DNA of 35,722 nt from Coriobacteriales bacterium (GCA_031263025.1 JAISGO010000008.1:1-35722); one strand, 5' to 3'. Shown: positions 6,139 through 14,617, counted from the stretch's first letter. The notes: generated by a model not told the origin, from the letters alone. Translations and numbers: made by a program.

Positions 6139-7623
6139 GTGACTGGATATCGGATAGGTCACCCCTTTCGCTTCGGCTTTGCGCTCGCCTTTCTGGCGAG
6201 CGCTTTGCTGTGCGCGATGTTGCTACCAAAAGTAGCGGCCGCCGCAGGCGCCGATTCGCCCCTGACCCTTGCGGCGGACGGCAGCTCAGCCAGCTACCAG
6301 GGCTGGGATCTGGCCGCGACTGGCTTCATGCGCGCCAACAGCGGCACGCATAAGGTCACGACTTTGGCCGATGGTAAGCAGGCTAATCCAGGCTATCGCT
6401 ACCCAGTGTCAGCAAAAGGCGCTCTCTGCGCCGTGGTGAGCGGTACTGCCGTGATCGTCTACCTGCCTGCTGCAAGCGCCCAACTAAGTCGGACGTCGGA
6501 TGGGGCCACCCATTCTGGGAAGGCCGACCAGAAGCCTTCGGCCAAGGCACTCAGTGATTTTGAGCAAACAGCCCTCAAGGCCACCCTCGAGGGTCTTGAT
6601 GGGGCGGCTAGCTCGGCGACTAGCCTTCAGAGCCTGGGCTTGCCCTTTGTCTTCACGGATGCCCAGCGTTTTCGCTATCACGGACTGACCTGTCTTTTCG
6701 ACCAACAAGTCGAAGCCGGGAGCTACTATGTGGTGCTCAAAGGGAGCGCATCCGATCTCGAACAAGTCCAGTTCGTTGACAGTTGCTTGCTTGAGCCAGC
6801 CGCCCAGGTGCAGGTGGCGCCAGCCCCCACCGGCCCGGCGGCCCTAGGGGCTTTCCTCAGCAGTGTCGATTTGCGTCCGCTTTGGGTCTCCTTACGCACT
6901 TCTTTGGCAGCTTTGGTGCTTATTTTCGTCCTAGGACTGCTCGCGGCCAAATTGACCCTGCGTGTGCGCCATCGCTTGCGCGCTGTCCTTGACTCGCTCT
7001 TCACTATCCCGATGGTGTTACCGCCGACCGTCTGCGGTTTCCTCTTGCTGGTGGTCTTCGGCAACTCCACCCCTTTCGGGCGCTGGCTGGAGGTCCATGG
7101 CATCGAATTGGTCTTCACCTGGCCTGCGGCGGTGTTAGCGGCCACCGTGGTCGGCTTTCCGCTGATGTTTCGCACCGTGCGCGGCGCTTTCGAGAGCCTC
7201 GATGCCAATCTCTTCGCGGCCGCCCGCACCCTGGGTTGGGGTGAATGGCGCATCTTCCTGCGTTTGATGTTGCCCTTAGCTTGGCCCTCGATCGCAGCGG
7301 GCACGGTCTTAGCCTTCGCCCGCGCCTTAGGCGAGTTCGGTGCCACCCTGTTCGTGGCCGGCAATTACGCCGGCGTCACCCAGACCATCCCGATCGCCCT
7401 CTACTATGATTGGATGGGTGGGGACTCCCTTACTGCAGTCTTTTGGGTTGTAGTTATTATATTGATATCTTTTGTGGTAATCGCTCTGATCAACTGGTAT
7501 GCCAGCCACAGCCAAAAATGGATGCGCCCGGCGCTTAGCGGCTCTGATCTGCTTCCCCTAAAAAAACCAGCCCAGACTCTGGCCGCCAGCCCGATAAAAA
7601 AGCAGGCTCCAGATGGGCATTAA
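6139..7623 (+). CDS. modB: Molybdate ABC transporter permease with a large N-terminal extracytoplasmic domain
   Basis: A 494-aa protein; normal ModB is about 220-230 aa. Residues 10-35 are a signal peptide or first membrane segment. Residues about 36-235 are a hydrophilic region that I do not recognise, with three cysteines, predicted outside the cell. The ModB domain follows from about residue 240, with several membrane helices. It has the EAA loop (AARTLGWGEWRIFLRLMLP, about residues 358-377) that contacts ModC, and the typical ARALGEFGATLFVAGN block. The GTG start has AGGAGA about 15 nt upstream, which is a long spacing; no better in-frame start is seen. The last 11 nt overlap modC. The extra domain might bind or gate access to ModA; this is unknown. 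Confidence 0.9.
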   Translation: MTGYRIGHPFRFGFALAFLASALLCAMLLPKVAAAAGADSPLTLAADGSSASYQGWDLAATGFMRANSGTHKVTTLADGKQANPGYRYPVSAKGALCAVVSGTAVIVYLPAASAQLSRTSDGATHSGKADQKPSAKALSDFEQTALKATLEGLDGAASSATSLQSLGLPFVFTDAQRFRYHGLTCLFDQQVEAGSYYVVLKGSASDLEQVQFVDSCLLEPAAQVQVAPAPTGPAALGAFLSSVDLRPLWVSLRTSLAALVLIFVLGLLAAKLTLRVRHRLRAVLDSLFTIPMVLPPTVCGFLLLVVFGNSTPFGRWLEVHGIELVFTWPAAVLAATVVGFPLMFRTVRGAFESLDANLFAAARTLGWGEWRIFLRLMLPLAWPSIAAGTVLAFARALGEFGATLFVAGNYAGVTQTIPIALYYDWMGGDSLTAVFWVVVIILISFVVIALINWYASHSQKWMRPALSGSDLLPLKKPAQTLAASPIKKQAPDGH

Positions 7624-8314
7624 AGTCGACATCCACAAGCATCTACCAACCTTCGACCTCGACGTGCGGTTTGAGGCGGGCGACGAGTGTTTGGGCTTGT
7701 TCGGGCCCTCGGGGGCAGGCAAGAGCTTTACCCTGCGCTCCATCGCCGGGATAGAGACGCCAGACCGGGGCCGAATCGAGGTGGACGGGCGCGTTTTCTT
7801 CGATTCGCAGCAAGGCATCAACCTCAAGGCCCGCGAGCGCAAGTGCGCCCTGCTCTTCCAGGACTACATGCTCTTTCCCAATCTCACGGTGGCTGATAAC
7901 ATCTGCGCCGGCCTGCCCCGCCAGGTCGGCAAAGAGCAGCGCCACCAGATCGTCAAAGAACAGCTCGAGCGCTTCGATCTGGCAGGTTTCGGCCGTCGCT
8001 ACCCGGCTAGCCTCTCCGGCGGCCAGCGCCAGCGGGTGGCGGTGGCGCGGATGTTGGCCGCAGCTCCACCGATCCTGATGCTGGACGAGCCATTCTCTGC
8101 CCTTGACTCCGACCTCAAGATCAGCTTGGCCACCGATCTCCAGCGGCACTTCCATGAGTTTGACGGCACCATCCTCTACGTCTCGCACGATGTCGAGGAG
8201 GTGCTGCTCTATTGTGATGACGTGGCCATCATCAAAGACGGCAAGGTCTGCCAGTTCGGGCTGGGCCGCGACATCCTCAAGGTGCCACCCCGTTTAAGCG
8301 AACTGCGTCTGTAA
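7613..8314 (+). CDS. modC: Molybdate ABC transporter ATP-binding protein (short ModC)
   Basis: A 233-aa ABC ATPase. Walker A is GPSGAGKS (residues 31-38), followed by the Q-loop LFQDYMLFP, the signature LSGGQRQR, Walker B ILMLDEP with FSALD, and the H-loop VSHD. The GPSGAGKS-x-TLRSIAG and FPNLTVADNI blocks are typical of ModC and related oxyanion importers. ModC of E. coli type is about 350 aa with a C-terminal MOP/TOBE domain that senses molybdate; here the protein ends right after the nucleotide-binding domain. It overlaps modB by 11 nt in another frame, showing translational coupling. It energises uptake through ModB at the inner face of the membrane. Confidence 0.93.
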   Translation: MGIKVDIHKHLPTFDLDVRFEAGDECLGLFGPSGAGKSFTLRSIAGIETPDRGRIEVDGRVFFDSQQGINLKARERKCALLFQDYMLFPNLTVADNICAGLPRQVGKEQRHQIVKEQLERFDLAGFGRRYPASLSGGQRQRVAVARMLAAAPPILMLDEPFSALDSDLKISLATDLQRHFHEFDGTILYVSHDVEEVLLYCDDVAIIKDGKVCQFGLGRDILKVPPRLSELRL

Positions 8315-8538
8315 GTCGGGGACTAGGCGAGCGGACTGCCCGGCGCAGGAGCGCCTCGGCGCCGCGGATTGCGGTTTTCCTCTGATCTTGCAATCGAGGC
8401 CATTGGCCTTTCCTTTTGCCTTAAAAAATCCTTAAGGCCGTTCCTGCCGGGTTTAACTTTGATTGTCCGGTATCGGCTTTTTCTTTACATTTTCTAAATT
8501 TTGTACCTTTATGCCTGACAAATCTAAGGTTTTGTTTC

Positions 8539-8567
8539 TTGAGTATTGTTTTTCCGCCTGTTACACT
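8539..8567 (+). promoter_or_regulatory. Sigma70-type promoter for the MFS-molybdoenzyme operon
   Basis: TTGAGT (8539-8544) and TACACT (8562-8567) are separated by 17 nt. Transcription would start near 8574, giving a 5' leader of about 55 nt that includes the hairpin at 8581-8600. Confidence 0.55.
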
Positions 8568-8580
8568 TAGGCAGAGGAAA

Positions 8581-8600
8581 TGCGTGCATTCCCGCACGCA
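8581..8600 (+). promoter_or_regulatory. Leader hairpin before the MFS gene
   Basis: TGCGTGC (8581-8587) pairs with GCACGCA (8594-8600) across a 6-nt loop. It lies just after the expected transcription start and 10 nt before the GAAAGGAAGG ribosome binding site. It could be an operator palindrome or a 5' stabilising hairpin. Confidence 0.45.
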
Positions 8601-8628
8601 AGGGTTATTCGAAAGGAAGGAAAGTTCT

Positions 8629-9930
8629 ATGAACGCAAACGCTTCGGGGGGCCTGAAATTGTCCAATTTGATTGGCATTTTCGCCCTCTTCTCTTTTATG
8701 GCGGAGTTCACCATCATGACCCCGTCTATCCAGGCCTTTGCCATGCACTTCCATGACACGGACATGACCACCATCATGTTGGCCAACACCATCACCGGTG
8801 TGGTCGGGGTGCCGATGTCGATTCTGGCTGGCTGGCTGGTGAATAAGATCGGCTACCGGCCGATGGGTATCATCGGGGCGATCGTGATGATTGTGGCAGG
8901 GGCCTTCCCCTTCCTTTTCCCGGGTTTGCAGGAATACTGGCCGATCATCTTCTCCCGGGTCATGGTCGGGGTCGGCTACGGCATGATCTTCCCCCTCGGT
9001 GGGGCTTTGATCATCCTCTTCTATAAAGGGCGCCAGCGCTCGCGCTATCTCGGTGTCGGCGTGATGGTGCAATTCGCCTTCGCCATCCTCTTCTCCCTGG
9101 TGGCCGGCTGGCTGACCACCATCGGCTGGAACTTCAGCTTCCTTACCTATCTGATCAGCGTTGTCCCGCTGGTCCTCTTGATCTTCCTCCTGCCTGAGGG
9201 TAAGAAGCTCTCGATCGAGGACGCCAAGGCCAAGGCGGCGCTCAAGGCCAACGCCCCGAAGGCGAAGATCCCCGGCGCTACCTGGGGCTACATCGTGGTC
9301 TTTGGCTTAGTCATGTGGATGATGTACATTGTGGTCAACTTCTTGTCCTCGATCATCTTGGGCGAGCGTGGCATCGGCGACGCGGCGGCGGCTGGCGTGA
9401 TGGCCTCCTGCTTCAATCTTGGCAACGTAGTCGCCGGCCTGCTTTTCTCGAAATCGATCCAGCTGCTCAAGAGCAAGGTCTTCGGCGTGGCCGGTTTGGT
9501 CGCAGCGATTGGCTTAGCCTGCGCCTATATCGCACCGAGTGTGCTGGTCTATGGCATCGCAGCCTTCTTGATCGGCCTTGGCGGTTCGACCGTCTATACT
9601 TCGGCCCAGAACTCCGTCGGCAACATCACTCCCAAGGCCAAGGTGCCCCTGACCAACGGTCTTTTGACAGCAGCGATGAACCTGGCGAGCTTCTTCGTGG
9701 CCTACTGGCTGGTGCTCTGCACGGGTATCGCGCCTGTCTTCGGTGGCGCGGCGGCCTTGGTGGTCGGCGCCATCTGTGTGGCAGTCGTCTCAGTTGTATG
9801 CATCTTCATCCCCTTCAAGGCAATCCGTAAGGGCTTGGGCAAACAGCCTACCGATGCCCTTGACGAGGCCGAGGAGGGTTTGGATGTGATGGGTGAGGCC
9901 AGCCAAGACCAAGTCGCTGAGCTTGCCTGA
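8629..9930 (+). CDS. Major facilitator superfamily transporter linked to the molybdoenzyme
   Basis: A 433-aa protein with about 12 hydrophobic helices. The cytoplasmic loop 2-3 motif is present in variant form (AGWLVNKIGYRPMG, an MFS motif A of type G-x-L-x-D/N-x-x-G-R/Y). FSRVMVGVGYGMIFPLGGALIILFYKGRQRSR is also typical MFS. The central cytoplasmic loop is rich in Lys/Ala. I start it at the ATG at 8629, which has GAAAGGAAGG 8 nt upstream; the frame is open further upstream but lacks a ribosome site. The gene is 91 nt before the molybdopterin enzyme on the same strand, so it probably moves that enzyme's substrate or product. The substrate cannot be read from the sequence. Confidence 0.88.
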   Translation: MNANASGGLKLSNLIGIFALFSFMAEFTIMTPSIQAFAMHFHDTDMTTIMLANTITGVVGVPMSILAGWLVNKIGYRPMGIIGAIVMIVAGAFPFLFPGLQEYWPIIFSRVMVGVGYGMIFPLGGALIILFYKGRQRSRYLGVGVMVQFAFAILFSLVAGWLTTIGWNFSFLTYLISVVPLVLLIFLLPEGKKLSIEDAKAKAALKANAPKAKIPGATWGYIVVFGLVMWMMYIVVNFLSSIILGERGIGDAAAAGVMASCFNLGNVVAGLLFSKSIQLLKSKVFGVAGLVAAIGLACAYIAPSVLVYGIAAFLIGLGGSTVYTSAQNSVGNITPKAKVPLTNGLLTAAMNLASFFVAYWLVLCTGIAPVFGGAAALVVGAICVAVVSVVCIFIPFKAIRKGLGKQPTDALDEAEEGLDVMGEASQDQVAELA

Positions 9931-9943
9931 TAATCGGTAATCG

Positions 9944-9983
9944 GTGAACCGCCGGTCATACGGCAAATGGGCCGGCGGTTCAC
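9944..9983 (+). promoter_or_regulatory. Strong intercistronic hairpin between MFS gene and molybdoenzyme
   Basis: GTGAACCGCCGG (9944-9955) pairs perfectly with CCGGCGGTTCAC (9972-9983) over a 16-nt loop. No T-run follows, so it is not a classic terminator. It could adjust relative expression by stabilising mRNA ends or by partial termination. It ends 38 nt before the next start codon. Confidence 0.7.
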
Positions 9984-10021
9984 GTAGCAAGGGGTTGATA
10001 ACCCTCAGAAAGGAGCTCCTC

Positions 10022-12685
10022 ATGAGCGAGAAGCCTTTGACCAAGTTGCCGGACAACATGCCCAACGGCTATGTTGACGAAGAAGGGGTAACTTGGAAGT
10101 ACACCCATTGTTTCATGTGCCATATGGCCTGCCGGGTGATGGCCGGCGTCAACCAAGAGGGCAAGGTCTGCGAGATCCGCAACGTCGATGGATCGACTCT
10201 CTGCGACCGCCTCGGCCATCGTGGTGAGAACGCGATCAAACAGCATTATCACCCCAAGCGGATCAATCACGCCCTTAAAAGGGTCGGGCCCAAGGGCACT
10301 AACCAGTTCGAGGAGATCTCCTACGACCAGGCCTTAGACGAGATCAGCGCCAAGCTTGATGAGCTCAAGGCCAAGTATGGCCCGGAGACCCTCTGCATCG
10401 CCGAGGGCACCTACCGCTCCGATCACATGTGGGCGCGTAGCCGTTTCTCCAATCTTTTCGGCAATCCTGGCAATATCATTGACCCCGGCACCATCTGCTG
10501 GTGCTACACCTACACCGTCAATATGTCAATGGTCGGCTGGCCGATCGAGACTACTCTGCCGATGACCGTGCCCTACTCCAACTGCATCGTGATCTGGGGT
10601 ATCCGCCCAGACGAGAAATGCGACAAGCAGGGGCCGCTGTGGAAGGCCTTACGTGCCGCGCTTGACCGCGAGGGCGAGAAGCCTAAGTTGATCGTGGTCG
10701 ATCCGGTGGCGATCTCGCTGGTCCAAGAGGCTGATCACTGGATCTGCATCAAACCCGGTACTGACCTCTACATGCAGATGACTTGGGTCGGTCACATCAT
10801 CAAGAACAAGCTCTATGACGCGGATTTCGTGAAAGACTACACTAATGCGCCGTTCCTGGTAAAGGCGAGCGACAACATACTTGTCCGTGGTTGCGACATC
10901 GACAAGGATGGCAAGTACGAGGATTTCGTGGCTTGGAATGATAAGACCGGCGCCCCGGCGATCTGGTGTTCCGACGAGAACCACTATTATGATGCCGAGG
11001 TCGACGCTCCAATCGAGGGAACGCATAAGATAAAGTTGGCCGACGGCTCCGAGATCGAGGTGCGTACCGTCTTCGACGCCATCGCCGAGCGCGCGGTGGA
11101 GTACACCCCGGAGAAAGCCGAACAGGTCTGCGGTGTGCCGGCGCGCATCACCCAGGCGGCGATCGAGACCTATGCCACCACCAAGCCCGGCTGCATCGCT
11201 TGGGGTATCGGCGGCGGTGACGGCGAGGGCCCCAACGCACATGGTACCACCATCGCCAAGACCCTCCTGCGTTGTTTGACCGGCAACATCGACATCGTCG
11301 GTGGCGAGTATATCGCGGTGCCCGGCCCGATCGGTCCAAATGGTGAGAAGCTCTTCCCGGTGCGCGACTCCGAGTTGGAGATCCCCGATACCGTCAAGCC
11401 CGAGATCCGCAAGAAGTTCCTCGGCAACGACCAGTTCAGGATCATGAGCTGGGAGGCCTTCGAGAAAGGCGACGCCGTTTTCAAGAAGAACCTCCACATC
11501 AACCGTCCCCAGCAGCACCAGATGTTGGTCAGCCCGCCGGTTTGCTGGAAAGCGATCGAAGAGCATGACCCTTACCCGGTGACGGCGATGATTTGTTATA
11601 CCTCCAATCCTTTGATCTGGGCCCCCAATACCAAGCACGTCTACAATGCGATGAAGAAGCTCGAGTTGTTGGTGGTGCTCGACTATTGGAAGACCCCGAC
11701 GGCGGCGATCGCCGACTATATCCTGCCGGCAGCTGATTGGTTGGAGCGTCCCTATGCTTCGACGGTCGAGGACTCGCTGGACTTCTTCGACGGTGGCGAC
11801 CGGGTGGTGCAGCCGCTCTATGACCGCCATCTCGACTATGACTTCTTCCGCGAGCTCGGCATCCGCCAAGGCCAAGCCGAACAGTGGCCTTGGGAGACCT
11901 ATGAGGATCTGATCAAATACCGGATCGAGCGGGTCGGTTGGGACTATGATTCTTTCATGACCGCAGGCTCGATCCCACCGGTGGACGGCTTCCGCGAACA
12001 GAAGTATCTGGATGACCTGCCCAATGGCCAAAAACGCGGTTTCGTCACCCAGTCCCGCAAATGCGAGCTGATCCCCTCGATCATCCAAGAGTGCGGCTAT
12101 GACCCGATTCCCGAGTACGTACCGATGCCGGAGAGCGAGCAGGGTTCGCCTGAGCTGCTCAAGGACTACCCCTTGGTGCTCACCACCGGTGGCCGCTTCA
12201 CCCCGATGTACCATTCCGAGCAACGCGTGCCTGGTTATGGCAACCGTTCCCAGTTCCCCGATCCCCTGGTCAAGATCAACATGCATGACGCCAAGATCTA
12301 TGGTATCCGCCAGGGCGAGAATGTCTGGATCGAGACCCCGCGTGGTCGTATCATGATGAAGGCTTGGCTGGGTTGGGACCTGCCCCGCGGCACCGTGCAG
12401 GCCCAGGCCTCTTGGTGGATGCCGGAGTTGCCGGCTGAGGAGCCCTGGAGCCAAGGCCTCTTCATCTCCAACGCCAACGTCTTGACTGACGATAAGATCG
12501 AGGACCTCGATGAGTGCACCGGGACCTGGACCACGCGTGGCCTGCTCTGCAAGATCTATCCCTGCGTCGATCCCTGGGATCGCTCTGACACCTCTGAGGA
12601 CCTCGACAGCTACATCGCTTCGGGCGGCGGCGTCTGGAAAGGCATCTACGAGAACATCGATCCCAACGTGCACGGCGAAAAATAA
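10022..12685 (+). CDS. Cytoplasmic Mo/W-bisPGD enzyme, acetylene hydratase / catechol dehydroxylase-like
   Basis: An 887-aa DMSO-reductase-superfamily enzyme. Its N-terminal [4Fe-4S] ligands are Cys30, Cys33, Cys37 and Cys61. Cys159 (TICWCY) is the likely metal ligand. The middle region has the family's dinucleotide-binding blocks, for example DYILPAADWLERP. The C-terminal domain (TTGGRFTPMYHSEQR, VWIETPRGR, LFISNANVLTDD, LLCKIYPC) resembles acetylene hydratase and related pyrogallol/catechol enzymes. There is no twin-arginine signal, so it is cytoplasmic. The Asp before the third cysteine that acetylene hydratase needs is absent here (CHMAC), and the ligand Cys is followed by Trp, not the His of formate dehydrogenases. 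With the next-door MFS transporter and ferredoxin this resembles gut catechol dehydroxylase loci; substrate unknown. AAAGGAG lies 7 nt before the ATG. Confidence 0.85.
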   Translation: MSEKPLTKLPDNMPNGYVDEEGVTWKYTHCFMCHMACRVMAGVNQEGKVCEIRNVDGSTLCDRLGHRGENAIKQHYHPKRINHALKRVGPKGTNQFEEISYDQALDEISAKLDELKAKYGPETLCIAEGTYRSDHMWARSRFSNLFGNPGNIIDPGTICWCYTYTVNMSMVGWPIETTLPMTVPYSNCIVIWGIRPDEKCDKQGPLWKALRAALDREGEKPKLIVVDPVAISLVQEADHWICIKPGTDLYMQMTWVGHIIKNKLYDADFVKDYTNAPFLVKASDNILVRGCDIDKDGKYEDFVAWNDKTGAPAIWCSDENHYYDAEVDAPIEGTHKIKLADGSEIEVRTVFDAIAERAVEYTPEKAEQVCGVPARITQAAIETYATTKPGCIAWGIGGGDGEGPNAHGTTIAKTLLRCLTGNIDIVGGEYIAVPGPIGPNGEKLFPVRDSELEIPDTVKPEIRKKFLGNDQFRIMSWEAFEKGDAVFKKNLHINRPQQHQMLVSPPVCWKAIEEHDPYPVTAMICYTSNPLIWAPNTKHVYNAMKKLELLVVLDYWKTPTAAIADYILPAADWLERPYASTVEDSLDFFDGGDRVVQPLYDRHLDYDFFRELGIRQGQAEQWPWETYEDLIKYRIERVGWDYDSFMTAGSIPPVDGFREQKYLDDLPNGQKRGFVTQSRKCELIPSIIQECGYDPIPEYVPMPESEQGSPELLKDYPLVLTTGGRFTPMYHSEQRVPGYGNRSQFPDPLVKINMHDAKIYGIRQGENVWIETPRGRIMMKAWLGWDLPRGTVQAQASWWMPELPAEEPWSQGLFISNANVLTDDKIEDLDECTGTWTTRGLLCKIYPCVDPWDRSDTSEDLDSYIASGGGVWKGIYENIDPNVHGEK

Positions 12686-12909
12686 TGTGTTATCGGCCAC
12701 AGACCGAGCGGATGTTCAAGCAGCACATCCAGGTGGACGCTGAGGTCTGTGTGCTTTGTGGGCGTTGCGTGGAGCTGTGTCCGCGCAACGCCTTAGGAGC
12801 CGACACAGAAGGTATCGTGGTCGACGATGCCCTCTGTGTCGGCTGTCTGCTTTGTGAGATGCGCTGTCCGATGCAGGCGATCTCCCATATCAACCAGCGT
12901 CTCTTCTAG
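12685..12909 (+). CDS. 2x[4Fe-4S] ferredoxin-like electron-transfer protein
   Basis: A 74-aa protein with two CxxCxxCxxxC motifs: Cys22, 25, 28, 32 and Cys51, 54, 57, 61, each followed by Pro (ELCP, MRCP). The ATG at 12685 overlaps the TAA stop of the molybdoenzyme by one base (TAATG), which implies translational coupling and a shared job. An in-frame ATG at 12712 is an alternative start that would give 65 aa beginning just before the first cluster. It most likely donates electrons to the upstream enzyme as a non-membrane electron subunit. No membrane anchor or NAD-binding domain is present. Confidence 0.92.
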   Translation: MCYRPQTERMFKQHIQVDAEVCVLCGRCVELCPRNALGADTEGIVVDDALCVGCLLCEMRCPMQAISHINQRLF

Positions 12910-13082
12910 GATTCTCATAGCTAAACGCCGCATAGCTGCCTCCTGTACCCCAACTTTATCATCTGGCCGTTTAAGTCAAAGCCGCCATCTCGCCTCTACC
13001 CGGACGGATCGACCATCTGTAGTAAAATAAGCTCCTGCGGGGAGGACGACGTTTTGACTAGGCAGCAAGGGAGGGCGGCCTG

Positions 13083-13672
13083 ATGGTTGACGTTAAGATG
13101 AATCCGCCTAAGGATTACACGGCCAAGCTGCGTTTCGTGTCGGCTTTAGACGCGTTGTTGCAAGAGAGAAGTTTTGATGACGTCACGGTCAAGATGATCG
13201 CCGAGCAGGCGGGTTTGACCAGGCCCACTTTCTACCGCTATTTCACTGATAAATACGCGGTGATCCAGTGGCACTCCGACATCATCGCCAAGAGGGTATC
13301 TTCCAAATCGGGCGCAGCCTGAACTGGCGCGATGGCTACAAGATATCCTTGATCGGGCATTGGAAATGTCGTCATCTCTACACTAAGTCAGCGGCTGCCC
13401 ATGGTTATCAATCGCTTTCCCGTTACACCGAACGGGCCAGACGTAAGAACCTGATCGAGACGGTAGCTGACTTCCGCAGATGTGAGCTCAGCCATAGCCT
13501 GCTCATCCAGATCAAGGCCCTCGCGATCTCTGAAACCACTTTGGTGATGCGCTGGATGCGTGACAATATGGACGAGAGCGTAGATGAGATCCGGGACGGT
13601 CTGGTCAGTATCGTCCCACATCAGCTGTTCCTGCTCCTGGATAAGCCATTTATGCCAACATCGCCTCGCTGA
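13083..13672 (+). pseudogene. TetR/AcrR-family regulator with a -1 frameshift
   Basis: Frame 1 from 13083 gives a TetR DNA-binding domain (residues 13-63) with the helix-turn-helix VTVKMIAEQAGLTRPTFYRYF-like core and DKYAVIQWH, then stops at 13322. Another frame continues the C-terminal part without a break: RQEGIFQIGRSLNWRDGY through RRKNLIETV to SIVPHQL, ending at 13672. The two join at AGAGGGTATC (13291-13300): one extra G in the GGG run would restore a single protein of about 196 aa. The total length (590 nt) is one base short of a multiple of three. It is a recent inactivation, a sequencing error in a G-run, or less likely real frameshifting, since no slippery heptamer is seen. It follows the molybdoenzyme operon and may have regulated it. 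GGGAGG lies upstream of the ATG. Confidence 0.85.
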
Positions 13673-13747
13673 ACAGGTGTTTTTATCAAATTCGACCCTT
13701 CGTTGACGAAGTCAGCAAGACAAGCTAAGTTTGTGTTAGAGTAAATC

Positions 13748-14617
13748 ATGGATTTAATCTCCTTTGTCATAGCTTTGGTCGCTTTCGCCCTGGTGGCGCC
13801 CTTTTTGGGCGGCCTGATTAAAGGGGCAGACCGGATTATCACGGCGCGTATCCAAGACCGGGTGGGGCCGCCGCTGTTGCAGCCTTTCTACGATGTGCAG
13901 AAGCTCTGGGCTAAGCAGTCCAAACCGGTCAATGATTTCATCGGTTTCTATGTCCTGATGTCGCTTATCTTCGCGATCTTGGCCGGCGCTTTCTTTTTCG
14001 CTGGGGGCAATTTCTTAATGGTGGTCTTCGTGTTGACCTTGTCGGCACTCTTCTTCGTGCTGGCCGCGTTCTCGGCGCGTTCGCCCTACGCCGATGCCGG
14101 AGCCTCGCGTGAGATCATCCAGGTGGCCGCTTATGAGCCCCTGGTGATCCTGATGGCGGTGGCTTTCTACCTGGCCAGCCATAGCTTTAATATCTCGGTC
14201 AGCGCGACTCTGGAGAAGCCTCTGATCTGCGAGATCCCGTTGATCTTTTTGGCCCTGCTCTTCGTGCTCACCATCAAGCTGCGCAAGTCACCTTTTGACC
14301 TGAGCGTCGCCACCGAGGCACACCAAGAGCTGGTTAAAGGTGCCATCACCGAGTTCTCCGGGCGCACTTTGGCCCTCTATGAGGTGATGGAGTGGTATGA
14401 GTCGGTGCTCTTCCTAGGCTGGGTCGGCCTTTTCTTCGTCTTCTCGGCGGGGTGGTCGTGGTTTTTGGCGCTGGGCTGCGTGATCGTGGTCTATTTCCTG
14501 GAGATCATGATCGACAACAACTTCGCCCGGGTCAAGTGGCAGGCCATGTTCAAGTGGTCGTGGCTGGTCACCTTGGTGCTCGGCTTCATCAACCTCTTCG
14601 CCCTGTATTGGATATGA
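13748..14617 (+). CDS. echB: Ech hydrogenase subunit B (NuoH/HyfC-like membrane subunit)
   Basis: A 289-aa membrane protein with about eight hydrophobic helices, homologous to complex I NuoH. Conserved blocks are KGADRIITARIQDRVGPP (residues 25-42), SPYADAGASREIIQVAAYEP, and SPFDLSVATEAHQELVKG with the following TEFSG. These acidic loops line the junction between the quinone-site-like region and the ion channel. In Ech it anchors the hydrogenase module to the membrane and takes part in ion translocation. The gene opens echBCDEF. A TAGAGT hexamer (13737-13742) lies 5 nt before the ATG and no clear ribosome site is present, so a leaderless start is possible. Confidence 0.92.
   Translation: MDLISFVIALVAFALVAPFLGGLIKGADRIITARIQDRVGPPLLQPFYDVQKLWAKQSKPVNDFIGFYVLMSLIFAILAGAFFFAGGNFLMVVFVLTLSALFFVLAAFSARSPYADAGASREIIQVAAYEPLVILMAVAFYLASHSFNISVSATLEKPLICEIPLIFLALLFVLTIKLRKSPFDLSVATEAHQELVKGAITEFSGRTLALYEVMEWYESVLFLGWVGLFFVFSAGWSWFLALGCVIVVYFLEIMIDNNFARVKWQAMFKWSWLVTLVLGFINLFALYWI

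Larger units (their letters stand above)
8315..8628 (+). other. Regulatory intergenic region between modC and the MFS gene
   Basis: This 314-bp gap has no convincing gene. It holds GC-rich hairpins just after modC (GGCGC-AGGA-GCGCC near 8342-8355), then an A/T-rich stretch with GCCTTAA/TTAAGGC arms at 8418-8438. It ends with the promoter and hairpin listed separately. It looks like the end of the mod operon and the control region of the MFS/molybdoenzyme operon. Confidence 0.6.

Noticed and set aside
10022-12685. True acetylene hydratase
   Set aside because: The Asp between the second and third cluster cysteines required for hydration is not there (CHMAC), and a ferredoxin partner implies a redox reaction.
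10649-12700. 683-codon open frame on the minus strand, antisense to the first molybdoenzyme
   Set aside because: It mirrors the codon pattern of the real gene in GC-rich DNA, has no recognisable domain and no ribosome site. The plus-strand frame carries all the enzyme motifs.
13268-13672. Separate 134-codon gene downstream of the TetR start
   Set aside because: Its first residues overlap the other frame and its sequence is the normal TetR C-terminal part, so it is the second half of one broken gene.
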